This document shows, piece after piece, positions 40,316 through 47,754 of a stretch of 64,000 nt of DNA (position 1 is its first letter; each line of letters starts with the position of its first letter). The notes under the pieces are model-generated. The model saw only the letters and a program-made list of their open reading frames with translations. It had not been told where the DNA came from and ran no database searches. The position numbers and the translations under genes were made by a program. Origin of the DNA: a virus; IMG/VR virus record IMGVR_UViG_3300025933_000001, positions 1-64,000 of that record; one strand, 5' to 3'.

Positions 40316-40344
40316 TTGCACTATACAAATAGTAGTTGTATAAT
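40316..40344 (+). promoter_or_regulatory. sigma70 promoter with embedded palindrome
   Basis: TTGCAC, 17 bases, TATAAT. The spacer and -10 form TATACAA-7-TTGTATA, an inverted repeat sharing its half-site with 37014-37032. Repression by a dimeric regulator is likely. Confidence 0.7.
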
Positions 40345-40376
40345 TAACACTGTTAGTTAACTTTGTGGAGGTAGGT

Positions 40377-40382
40377 ATGTAA
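40377..40382 (+). promoter_or_regulatory. Start-stop minigene ATG-TAA in leader
   Basis: GGAGGT Shine-Dalgarno followed by ATG directly followed by TAA, 56 bp before the lipoprotein start; an ATG-TAG occurs at 40395. Such minigenes can stall or recycle ribosomes. Confidence 0.4.
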
Positions 40383-40437
40383 CAATCTTAAGTGTATTAA
40401 ATGTAGTAAAAATCTATTAACAACTTAAATAAAGAAA

Positions 40438-42537
40438 ATGACTGTACGAAAAACAATTAATAAAGCAGCTTCTGCAGCAATTGCTGCATTTATTCTTGCT
40501 GGATGTATGCAAATTCCAGCACAAGCAGCCAACTGTGATGATCCTGCAATCACCACTGTTAAAGCGGAAAACCTCACAGGAGCAGCACAAGTAAACCAGC
40601 CTATTACTTTCGGGCATGTATTTGCCAAGGGCGATATTCCAGCCAACCACTTAGTAGAAGCAAAGCTTGCAGACAACAGTGTTATTCCTCTTCAAAATGA
40701 TGTGAAAACACGTTACGAAGATGGTAGTATTAAACACGTTATCTTGTCAGGCGTGATTCCGAGTATTGCTGCCGGTGAAGTTAAGACTCTTAGCCTCGGT
40801 ATGTACAATGTCACTGAGCCTACGTCCACCTCTAAAGTAGCTAGTTTCTCTGCAAAACATGCCCCTAAAGTTGTTATCACTTTGAATGGTGTGCAATACA
40901 CTGCAGACCCTGCAGCGAAGCTCCAGTCTGGCAGCTACAAGCAATGGCTGAGCGGTAGTATTGTCAACGAGTACCTTGTCAATGTACCTCTTACAGATGC
41001 TAATGGTGTAGCACACCCTCATCTGAATGTTCGTTATGCAATTCGAGCCAATAGCACTGTAGATGCAGGTCGTTTTGACATCACTGTCGAGAATAACTGG
41101 GCTTATGAACCTAATCCTTCCAACCTAACATACGATGTAGCAGTTTATTTAGATGGTCAGAAGGCTTATGAAAAACTTGGTGTGACGCACTACCACCATT
41201 CACGTTGGCATAAGGTGTTTAGCGTAGGTTTGGCAGATAAAGCAAACATCAAGTTTGACCTGCCGTACATGATTAAGACAGGCGCTATTCCTAACTATGA
41301 TCGTAGTGTTGTTATTACACAAGCTAATATCGATAGTTGGAAGAGCCAATATGCAAAGGCAAACGTAGATATCATGGGGCTTGGTTTGGTTTTCCCATAT
41401 ATGCCTAACGTTGGTGGTCGCCCTGACATTGGAATCCTGCCCGGATGGACAGCAACCTACCTGCTAACTCAAGATAAAGACATGAAGGGTATGGTGTTGA
41501 ACTCTGGAGATGAAGCTGGCAGTTTTTCTATGCATTATCGTGACAAGAATACGGATCGCCCGTTGCGCCTCATTGATTGGCCATGGGCCGGATGGGGTGG
41601 TAACCTTGGAGATTCCAAGAATCCAGCCACAGGTAAGTACGAGCGATTTACAGATTGTGTGAATAGCTGTTCTTCACCTTATACGTTTGAAACTGCTCAC
41701 GTACCGTCTCTATCCTTTGTTCCTTACATGATTACTGGAGACTATTACTATCTCGAAGAGATGGAATTCTACATGATGGCTTCTGCATATCATATGAATC
41801 CTTGGTATCGAGGTACACCTCCGAGTGATGGATTGTTTGTTAATAATCAAATCAGACAGCAAGCTTGGGAACTGCGCGGATATGCTGAAGGTGCTTTCCT
41901 GATCCCGGATAATGACACTCTTAAGAGTGAAGCTACTCGTATCCTTTCCAAGAATTTGGAATGGTATAACGCACAATACGCTAACAACCCTGCTGCTAAC
42001 AAGCTTAGTATTTTCGTTCATAGCTATGCGTTTAACGAAGAAGATAAGCGTATGTATAAAGATTGGCAAGGAGATTTCTTTACAGCAGCCATCGGACGTG
42101 CTGTCGAGCTTGGATTCACAGACGCAGTGCCGATGCTGAAATGGAAAGCTAAAGGGCCGGTTGATCGTATGATTGCTCCCGGCTTCTGCTGGATCACTGC
42201 AACTCCTTACTACTTCCAAGTAAGGGATGGTGTAACAAGCGACTATCCAATTTATGACTCATGGGCTAAGGTGTATCAACAATCTCAACCTGATAATGTT
42301 CGTGCAACAACTTGTGGTAGTGCTGAGATGGCTGTTGCTCTTGGTATGCCAAAAGCAGGTATGATGATTGGTAACGATGCTACTAACAGTGGATACCCTG
42401 CAAATATGCAAGCTGCTCTTGCATATGCTGTTAATTCAGGTATTCCGGGAGCTACAGATGCTTGGAACAAGTTCATTTCACGTCCTGTGACAATGCCTTG
42501 GTCTTCAGGCCCACAATTCGCTATTGTTCCTCGCTAA
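40438..42537 (+). CDS. Lipoprotein, RIFT-barrel polysaccharide-lyase-like
   Basis: 699 residues. Basic N-terminus then AAFILAGC, a lipobox with Cys23, so exported and lipid-anchored. Residues about 45-150 (NLTGAAQVNQPITFG ... DGSIKHVILS ... IPSIAAGE) resemble the N-terminal RIFT-barrel of the exo-rhamnogalacturonan lyase group (PcRGLX/YetA-like, PL26); a beta-sandwich then an alpha/alpha-toroid-like C-terminal half (HRxx, W-R-G, MxASAYHMNPWY) follow. Own promoter, leader and terminator, i.e. a self-contained cargo gene. Could modify host surface polysaccharide or exclude other phages. Enzyme activity unproven; weak ribosome site. Confidence 0.6.
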   Translation: MTVRKTINKAASAAIAAFILAGCMQIPAQAANCDDPAITTVKAENLTGAAQVNQPITFGHVFAKGDIPANHLVEAKLADNSVIPLQNDVKTRYEDGSIKHVILSGVIPSIAAGEVKTLSLGMYNVTEPTSTSKVASFSAKHAPKVVITLNGVQYTADPAAKLQSGSYKQWLSGSIVNEYLVNVPLTDANGVAHPHLNVRYAIRANSTVDAGRFDITVENNWAYEPNPSNLTYDVAVYLDGQKAYEKLGVTHYHHSRWHKVFSVGLADKANIKFDLPYMIKTGAIPNYDRSVVITQANIDSWKSQYAKANVDIMGLGLVFPYMPNVGGRPDIGILPGWTATYLLTQDKDMKGMVLNSGDEAGSFSMHYRDKNTDRPLRLIDWPWAGWGGNLGDSKNPATGKYERFTDCVNSCSSPYTFETAHVPSLSFVPYMITGDYYYLEEMEFYMMASAYHMNPWYRGTPPSDGLFVNNQIRQQAWELRGYAEGAFLIPDNDTLKSEATRILSKNLEWYNAQYANNPAANKLSIFVHSYAFNEEDKRMYKDWQGDFFTAAIGRAVELGFTDAVPMLKWKAKGPVDRMIAPGFCWITATPYYFQVRDGVTSDYPIYDSWAKVYQQSQPDNVRATTCGSAEMAVALGMPKAGMMIGNDATNSGYPANMQAALAYAVNSGIPGATDAWNKFISRPVTMPWSSGPQFAIVPR

Positions 42538-42552
42538 TATGAGGTAATATAG

Positions 42553-42588
42553 AGCCACTACATTCTTACGGGTGTAGTGGCTTTTTGT
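42553..42588 (+). terminator. Rho-independent terminator
   Basis: AGCCACTACA, 10-base loop, TGTAGTGGCT, then TTTTG. Ends the lipoprotein transcript. Confidence 0.85.
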
Positions 42589-42610
42589 TTATGTAGAGAA
42601 GAAATAGTTC

Positions 42611-42638
42611 TTGACGTAGTAGGTAGAAACTGTAATAC
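42611..42638 (+). promoter_or_regulatory. Putative sigma70 promoter
   Basis: TTGACG, 16 bases, TAATAC, 33 bp before the membrane-protein gene. Confidence 0.5.
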
Positions 42639-42670
42639 TTAACGTAACAATTTTACTTAAAGGAGAAATC

Positions 42671-43018
42671 ATGACATTAGCTTTATTGGTATATCTGGCA
42701 GGTGTATTACATGGTGTACAGTTTGTTTTTGTTCTCTGTGGAATTGCTCTTGCTGTTATTTCACTCATGGGTGTATTTGACAACTGTAAGAAGAGTGCTG
42801 TCAAGTACGGTACTGCAGCAGCTATTGTATTTTTAATAGCAGCTCTCATCCCTTCGGAGAAGACAATGTATGTTATGGCTGGAGCATACGCGACACAACA
42901 GATTGCAGAAAATCCCAACGTACAACGTATTGGTGGTAAGATCGTTACAGTGATCGATAAGAAGCTTGATGAGATTATTGATGAGGGTGTTAGCAAGGTT
43001 AAGGAGAGTACGAGATGA
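42671..43018 (+). CDS. Inner-membrane protein, recurrent phage type
   Basis: 115 residues: two hydrophobic helices (about 1-35 and 45-65) then PSEKTMYVMAGAYATQQ and a charged tail. The P-x-KTMY-MAGAY block is recurrent in phage membrane proteins. Role unknown. ATGA-coupled to the next gene. Confidence 0.65.
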   Translation: MTLALLVYLAGVLHGVQFVFVLCGIALAVISLMGVFDNCKKSAVKYGTAAAIVFLIAALIPSEKTMYVMAGAYATQQIAENPNVQRIGGKIVTVIDKKLDEIIDEGVSKVKESTR

Positions 43019-43194
43019 TTGTAGCTCTCTTATGGACACTCCTTACAGTGAACGCTTCTTCTACATCTAACATCAATATTGTGGGACATTACGTTCAAGA
43101 GGCTGAGTGTAAGAAAATTCGCAATGTTGTTCTTAACATGAACTCATCTTTAAAAGCAGAGTGTGTATTAGCTGAAACAGTGGTTGTTAAATAG
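43015..43194 (+). CDS. Small secreted/membrane protein
   Basis: 59 residues; signal-like hydrophobic start (MIVALLWTLLTVNASS) and two cysteines 18 apart in the mature part, suitable for a disulfide in the periplasm. Coupled to the membrane protein upstream. Confidence 0.55.
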   Translation: MIVALLWTLLTVNASSTSNINIVGHYVQEAECKKIRNVVLNMNSSLKAECVLAETVVVK

Positions 43195-43203
43195 GAGATT
43201 GAA

Positions 43204-43395
43204 ATGACTCTCAAAGAAGCCCTACGTAAAGCTGACGAAGCCGAGAAGGAAATGTATTGTGGACAATGGCCTCAAGCTGTAATAACATTAGCTAAAGAAG
43301 TAAAGAAGATACAGAGGAAATTGAATAAGCAGGATGTTCTTTTATATGTATGCAGCCAGTGTGGCCTGACAATTAAGGAGAAGAGTGATGAGTAA
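43204..43395 (+). CDS. Small protein with C-x-x-C
   Basis: 63 residues, helical, with CSQC near the end. Unknown. Confidence 0.6.
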   Translation: MTLKEALRKADEAEKEMYCGQWPQAVITLAKEVKKIQRKLNKQDVLLYVCSQCGLTIKEKSDE

Positions 43396-43768
43396 ATTCA
43401 AAGTTAGTGATTGGGTTATTTGCATGAATAACGGTTTTTGCGATTTAATGGACAGGCAATTGTATGAAGTTGAAGACGTTGATATTGATGGGTATGTGAA
43501 GCTTATTGGGACAGGTAGCTACTATTTCCCAGAAAGATTTGAGTTATATTCTACTAAGATTCAACCTCCAAGTAGGCCAGCACCACCTATGCCACAAGTG
43601 AATCCACCTAAAGCAGAAGAGATTGAGATACCAATTCGTAAGACACCTGAGAAACAACTTCTAGAGATTAAGTACGCAGGCATGACTGTTACGCTTGATC
43701 CTGCTAAGCTAGAATCTAAAAAGTTTGCTACTAATATTATTGACGCTATTTACGAACAGGGCGAGTAG
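43388..43768 (+). CDS. SH3/KOW-like domain plus proline-rich linker
   Basis: 126 residues from ATG at 43388. FKVSDWVICMNNGFCDLMDR ... YYFPERFELY is the recurrent small beta-barrel; then a Pro-rich linker and a C-terminal alpha-beta module (MTVTLDPAKLESKKFAT). Unknown. Confidence 0.6.
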   Translation: MSKFKVSDWVICMNNGFCDLMDRQLYEVEDVDIDGYVKLIGTGSYYFPERFELYSTKIQPPSRPAPPMPQVNPPKAEEIEIPIRKTPEKQLLEIKYAGMTVTLDPAKLESKKFATNIIDAIYEQGE

Positions 43769-43769
43769 T

Positions 43770-44003
43770 ATGAAAATAACTTCCTTTAGGAACGGACTAA
43801 CAGTACGTGAGCTAAAAGAGCTTATCAAGGATTGGCCTGAAGAAGATGTATATGGCAACCCTTGTGAGGTGTGGATGGCAACAGGTAAGGGTCTTTCTTG
43901 CATGGTTGTTGAAGTGACACCATTGAATTATAGAAAGATAGATGGTTTTGTATGGTCGGACATATTGTTTTGTGTAGACGATAGTATTTGGGAGAGTAAA
44001 TAA
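43770..44003 (+). CDS. Small protein, unknown
   Basis: 77 residues from ATG at 43770. RELKELIKDWPEEDVYGNPC: resembles a small conserved phage domain. Unknown. Confidence 0.6.
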   Translation: MKITSFRNGLTVRELKELIKDWPEEDVYGNPCEVWMATGKGLSCMVVEVTPLNYRKIDGFVWSDILFCVDDSIWESK

Positions 44004-44185
44004 TGTACGTGTTTCAATTGTGTGATCAATTAAAAGAATCGTTTGAATTGGTACAAGAAGCTTTGTCCAGAATGCAGGAAAGAGGGGAGATTACAGGGTT
44101 TGTTCCTAATGATGAATATGCTTTCGTAGAGCTTACAGGGAAAACTAGGGCTGTTATGATTTTGAATGGAGATGGACATGATTGA
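44003..44185 (+). CDS. Small protein, unknown
   Basis: 60 residues starting where the previous gene ends. Helical then beta. Unknown. Confidence 0.55.
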   Translation: MYVFQLCDQLKESFELVQEALSRMQERGEITGFVPNDEYAFVELTGKTRAVMILNGDGHD

Positions 44186-44378
44186 ACAGAAAACTGTCAC
44201 CATTTCAGTAGACGAATATCGTGAATTGTTAGAAGATCGGGAAAAGTTAATTATTCTTTATATAATCGGAGCAGATTATTGGAATAAATATAATCTTGCA
44301 ATGGACGGACTTGATAAACATATGGAGCAGATTTGCGGAGAGGGCGATGGATCAGCAAAAGACAATCACTATCACTGA
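44178..44378 (+). CDS. Small protein, tandem paralogue A
   Basis: 66 residues from ATG at 44178. QKTVTISVDEYRELLEDREK start matches the next gene (QKTITITEDEYYDLMQD). Small helical family; duplicated in tandem. Confidence 0.6.
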   Translation: MIEQKTVTISVDEYRELLEDREKLIILYIIGADYWNKYNLAMDGLDKHMEQICGEGDGSAKDNHYH

Positions 44379-44520
44379 AGATGAGTATTACGATCTAATG
44401 CAAGATTGGGTAATTCTTAATGCTCTACGTAATGCTGGAGTGGATAATTGGGAACATTACGATACAGCTATGGAAAATGCTTGTAAGGAGTTGGAAAGGA
44501 TTGAAGATGACAACGTTTAA
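44347..44520 (+). CDS. Small protein, tandem paralogue B
   Basis: 57 residues from ATG at 44347, inside the end of paralogue A. Shares N-terminus, the N-[AY]-G-x-D-[YN]W segment and ER-I end. Unknown. Confidence 0.55.
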   Translation: MDQQKTITITEDEYYDLMQDWVILNALRNAGVDNWEHYDTAMENACKELERIEDDNV

Positions 44521-44842
44521 GAAGGGTGACAAGGTTGTTTGTGTTGATGCAGAGAATTCTTCTTTGTTATTGAAGAATGGAAATGTTTACACTGTGAAAG
44601 CTTTCGTAAGTAAAGAGATTTCAGTTAGTGGCGATGACGAAGTTATCCTTGAAGAGTTCGATAATATAGTGAGCGGGGGAGGATTTTTTACTACACGTTT
44701 TAAGCTGGCAGAAGAACAACCATCTAACAACTTCAAAATCACTGTAGAGAAAGCTGGAGATGTTGTACGTATTGAAGTAGAAGGTAAGGTGACAAAAGAG
44801 CAGATGAGTCATGTGTTGTCTTTGGTGGAGGTGTTGGGATGA
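44507..44842 (+). CDS. SH3/KOW-like domain protein
   Basis: 111 residues from ATG at 44507. FKKGDKVVCVDAENSSLLLK ... FTTRFKLA, then a second beta module (NFKITVEKAGDVVRIEVEGK). Shares the barrel with 43388 and 50876. Confidence 0.6.
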   Translation: MTTFKKGDKVVCVDAENSSLLLKNGNVYTVKAFVSKEISVSGDDEVILEEFDNIVSGGGFFTTRFKLAEEQPSNNFKITVEKAGDVVRIEVEGKVTKEQMSHVLSLVEVLG

Positions 44843-45060
44843 GCAAGATTAATATTGTTCATCTGTATGATGACAACGATTGCGAGCAGTGTGGAGGAAG
44901 CTATGCTGAAGGGTTTGAAGTGACAATTGATGGAGAGTCTTTTGGTAATTACATGCCTAAAGCTAGCTGTTGTGACAGCCGATCTTACGGTTTTGAAATT
45001 CTGTTAGAGCATTTGCTTAAGCATTTTGGACATGATGTTGAAATGGAGACAATGGTATGA
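44839..45060 (+). CDS. Small cysteine-rich protein
   Basis: 73 residues with CEQCGG and CCD; likely zinc-binding. ATGA-coupled. Unknown. Confidence 0.55.
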   Translation: MSKINIVHLYDDNDCEQCGGSYAEGFEVTIDGESFGNYMPKASCCDSRSYGFEILLEHLLKHFGHDVEMETMV

Positions 45061-45090
45061 TGGTTAAAGTGGAAGGTAAGTGAAAACCAT

Positions 45091-45119
45091 TTGAATATTT
45101 TATACACGTGGAGTATAAT
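45091..45119 (+). promoter_or_regulatory. sigma70 promoter for HNH gene
   Basis: TTGAAT, 17 bases, TATAAT, 23 bp before the HNH start: a mobile gene with its own promoter. Confidence 0.65.
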
Positions 45120-45141
45120 AACATCTTTATGGAGGTTAATT

Positions 45142-45792
45142 ATGTTAGTTAACGGTAAAGATGTTACGGAAAAGAAGTGTACAAAATGTGGTGAAGTTAA
45201 AAGTATTGATAATTTTAGTCCTACTAAGAGGTTTGAAGATGGGAGTATCAAATATGTCAGCAGTTGGTGTAATTGGTGTAAAAACGAGACCCAGTTACAT
45301 AAAAAGGGAGGAAGAGTAAAACCAATCCCTGTGGTTACAGATGAGGGGAAAGAATGTTTAGAGTGTCATGTTATAAAATCTTTTGACAATTTTTCTCCTG
45401 CAGCAAGAGGTAGGATGGGTGTTTCTGCTTATTGTAAACCTTGTATGAGTAGTAAGGCACAACGTAAACCTGAGTACAAGGAGAAGAACAGAGAGAGTAT
45501 GCGAAGTTACCGCAAACGCCATCAAGCACGTTGGAGAGCTAAACATCGACTACATCAATTCAAACGTAGGCAGAAAATTGAAGCGACAGACGACGGAACG
45601 GTAGACGATGTTGTTCTTGATATTATTTACCGTCTTGTGTACTGTTACTGGTGTCAGAAAGAGACTATTCCTGAGGAAAGAACATTGGAGCATATTAAAG
45701 AGCTATCCGAAGGCGGAGAACACACTTTAGATAACGTTGCCATGGCTTGCAGGTCATGCAATTCAGCAAGGAAAGGAAGAACAAAGAAATGA
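45142..45792 (+). CDS. HNH endonuclease with zinc repeats
   Basis: 216 residues from the ATG at 45142 (GGAGG upstream). Two C-x-x-C-E-V-K-S-x-DNFS repeats, then HNH core CYWC ... LEHIKELSEGGEHTLDN ... CRSCN. Likely a homing nuclease; inserted just ahead of thyX with an ATGA overlap. Confidence 0.75.
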   Translation: MLVNGKDVTEKKCTKCGEVKSIDNFSPTKRFEDGSIKYVSSWCNWCKNETQLHKKGGRVKPIPVVTDEGKECLECHVIKSFDNFSPAARGRMGVSAYCKPCMSSKAQRKPEYKEKNRESMRSYRKRHQARWRAKHRLHQFKRRQKIEATDDGTVDDVVLDIIYRLVYCYWCQKETIPEERTLEHIKELSEGGEHTLDNVAMACRSCNSARKGRTKK

Positions 45793-46757
45793 AAGAAATT
45801 ATTGGCAAGGCAGGCATCTCAGCTAAGGTAATTTGTGACAGCATTAGCGAAGCAGGGGTACGGCTGATAACCTATGAGATTACCTATCCACGACTGGTAC
45901 TGAGTGAGGTCAACACCCATAGGATGCTATCTAAGAACTCTGCGAGTAGCCGTGCTATTCCGTTTGCTAAGATGAAGGAACAGCTTACGGGGAAGCCTGT
46001 ACGGTTTGGGCAAGCTAATCCGGGTATGCAAGATAAAGGGGAAGATTATGATGGCGTTGTAGCACACCCACGAGATAAGACAATTTTAATGACTCCTCAA
46101 GAAGCTTGGGAGAAAGCTAAAGAAGATGCTGTAGGTTGGTCTGAGGCTTATTACAATGCTGGATTTCACAAACAAGTTTTTAATAGATTAAGTGAAACAT
46201 TCCAGATGATGAAAACTGTACTGACAGGCACAGAGCTTGAGAATTACTTCTGGCTTAGAAATCACGATGCTGCTGATCCGTCAATTTCAGAACTCGCTCG
46301 TTGCATGTGGGAAGCTAGAGAAGATAGTAAGCCTAGGTTGTTGAAAGCTGGTGAGTGGCATTTGCCTTATATCACCACTTATCGACATAATGATGAGATT
46401 GTCTACTACATTCTTGACGAAAAGAACCACAAAGTAGAATTATTTTTAGAAGACGCCATCAAAGTAAGTTGTGCTCGATCTGCCGCAGTTTCCTTCAGGA
46501 ACACAGATTACGGTGTAGAGAAATCTCGTGAAGTGTTTGAAAGATTAGTAGGGGATGATCGTAAGCATGGTTCTGCCACAGAACACGTAGCAACGCCCTT
46601 AGCGTCAGAATTTGATGGAGAGTTCCCTTATGGGGCAACACATAAAGACAGGAATGGAGACTTCTGGTCCGGGAATTTCATGGGTTGGTTGCAATACAGG
46701 CAGACTATAAAAGGACACAACTATGCAAGAAAAGTCATCGATGTTGGATCAGCTTAA
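45789..46757 (+). CDS. thyX: FAD-dependent thymidylate synthase
   Basis: 322 residues from the ATG at 45789. THRMLSKNSASSRAIPF corresponds to the ThyX signature (normally RHR...S.R), with the first arginine replaced by threonine. The C-terminal GHNYARK region and overall pattern fit ThyX. Longer than the usual 220-250 residues. Converts dUMP to dTMP using methylene-tetrahydrofolate, feeding phage DNA synthesis. Confidence 0.75.
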   Translation: MKEIIGKAGISAKVICDSISEAGVRLITYEITYPRLVLSEVNTHRMLSKNSASSRAIPFAKMKEQLTGKPVRFGQANPGMQDKGEDYDGVVAHPRDKTILMTPQEAWEKAKEDAVGWSEAYYNAGFHKQVFNRLSETFQMMKTVLTGTELENYFWLRNHDAADPSISELARCMWEAREDSKPRLLKAGEWHLPYITTYRHNDEIVYYILDEKNHKVELFLEDAIKVSCARSAAVSFRNTDYGVEKSREVFERLVGDDRKHGSATEHVATPLASEFDGEFPYGATHKDRNGDFWSGNFMGWLQYRQTIKGHNYARKVIDVGSA

Positions 46758-46815
46758 AGAGACATTCTACTATGATGAGACAAGTCCAAGCGGGTTAAGG
46801 TGGAAAGACGATTGA
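46723..46815 (+). pseudogene. Remnant of an HNH-type gene N-terminus
   Basis: 30 residues ending with TFYYDETSPSGLRWKDD, the opening block of many phage HNH homing endonucleases, then a stop. Overlaps the 3' end of thyX. Likely a decayed insertion. Confidence 0.45.
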
Positions 46816-46825
46816 TGCAGAGGGT

Positions 46826-47026
46826 ATGAAGTATGCGGAGATGTACCTAGCAAAATATGATGGTGCTATAGGTACTGCAATTCGTCGTAAATTAGATGGT
46901 AAAGATGAGGTGTTGTGGTTCACTGGAGAGGGAAGTATTACGTCTATGAGTATTCAATATTTCTCTGCATACTACACAATTATTCGTCCCTACCAGCCCG
47001 GTGAACAACTGATTATTACAAGATAA
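46826..47026 (+). CDS. Small protein, unknown
   Basis: 66 residues, beta-rich C-terminus. Unknown. Confidence 0.5.
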   Translation: MKYAEMYLAKYDGAIGTAIRRKLDGKDEVLWFTGEGSITSMSIQYFSAYYTIIRPYQPGEQLIITR

Positions 47027-47036
47027 GGAGCTTAAC

Positions 47037-47219
47037 GTGAATGTTAAAAGGTACGATACAGATGATTCACTACATGGAGCATTTATGACTGAACGTATTG
47101 ACGGAGATTATGTTTCTTACAATGACTATCTCGATTTGCATGATGAGCTTATTGATACACAACTGGAGCTAAGACGGTTGAGAGAAGTTATCAAGAATGT
47201 TTATCTTGAGTATTGTTAA
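47037..47219 (+). CDS. Small protein, GTG start
   Basis: 60 residues; helical C-terminus (DELIDTQLELRRLREVIKN). AAGGAG upstream. Unknown. Confidence 0.5.
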   Translation: MNVKRYDTDDSLHGAFMTERIDGDYVSYNDYLDLHDELIDTQLELRRLREVIKNVYLEYC

Positions 47220-47222
47220 GAT

Positions 47223-47453
47223 ATGAAAACATACCAAGAAATACTTGATGAAGTATTCTTGCAAATGCAACAATGTCGTACAACACCGACAAGATTGTAC
47301 GTGAGCGAGGATATTGAAAATATTATCACGGACTATGCAAGAAAGCACTGTATATATCCATCATACTTAGCAGAATATTGTGTGGTTCAGAAGGTGTACG
47401 GATTAACTATGTATGTAGTTAAAGATGAAACTAATCATGTAAAGGTTTGCTAA
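47223..47453 (+). CDS. Small protein, unknown
   Basis: 76 residues; alpha-beta. Three bases after the previous gene. Unknown. Confidence 0.55.
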   Translation: MKTYQEILDEVFLQMQQCRTTPTRLYVSEDIENIITDYARKHCIYPSYLAEYCVVQKVYGLTMYVVKDETNHVKVC

Positions 47454-47454
47454 C

Positions 47455-47694
47455 ATGGAACAACTAAAAGGATTATATTTCTTCTTGATGTCTGAGGGAG
47501 AATATTCAGATTATGGTGTTAATGCTTTGTACGTATCTGATAAACCAATCACAGAGGAAGATTGGCATAACTTCTGCACAGCAGAGTCTGAGTTTAGAGA
47601 GAAGGTAGGAAAGCAGACTGTTACGGCAGCCTACTCTCCTTATGTACCGAGAATGGCAAAAGAAACGAGGTTCTTACGAAGAAATGTTTGCTAA
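47455..47694 (+). CDS. Small protein, unknown
   Basis: 79 residues: LYFFLMSEGEYSDYGVNALY start. Its end overlaps a second frame at 47642. Unknown. Confidence 0.55.
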   Translation: MEQLKGLYFFLMSEGEYSDYGVNALYVSDKPITEEDWHNFCTAESEFREKVGKQTVTAAYSPYVPRMAKETRFLRRNVC

Positions 47695-47746
47695 GGCTTA
47701 CAATTTGACGAAAGTGGATTATCAAGAGTTGTGGTTTAATTATTGA
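47642..47746 (+). CDS. 34-residue peptide candidate
   Basis: Frame MYREWQKKRGSYEEMFAKAY; ends 8 bases before the primase gene. Could be a separate small gene or a frameshifted tail of the upstream one. Confidence 0.35.
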   Translation: MYREWQKKRGSYEEMFAKAYNLTKVDYQELWFNY

Positions 47747-47754
47747 GGAGAGTA

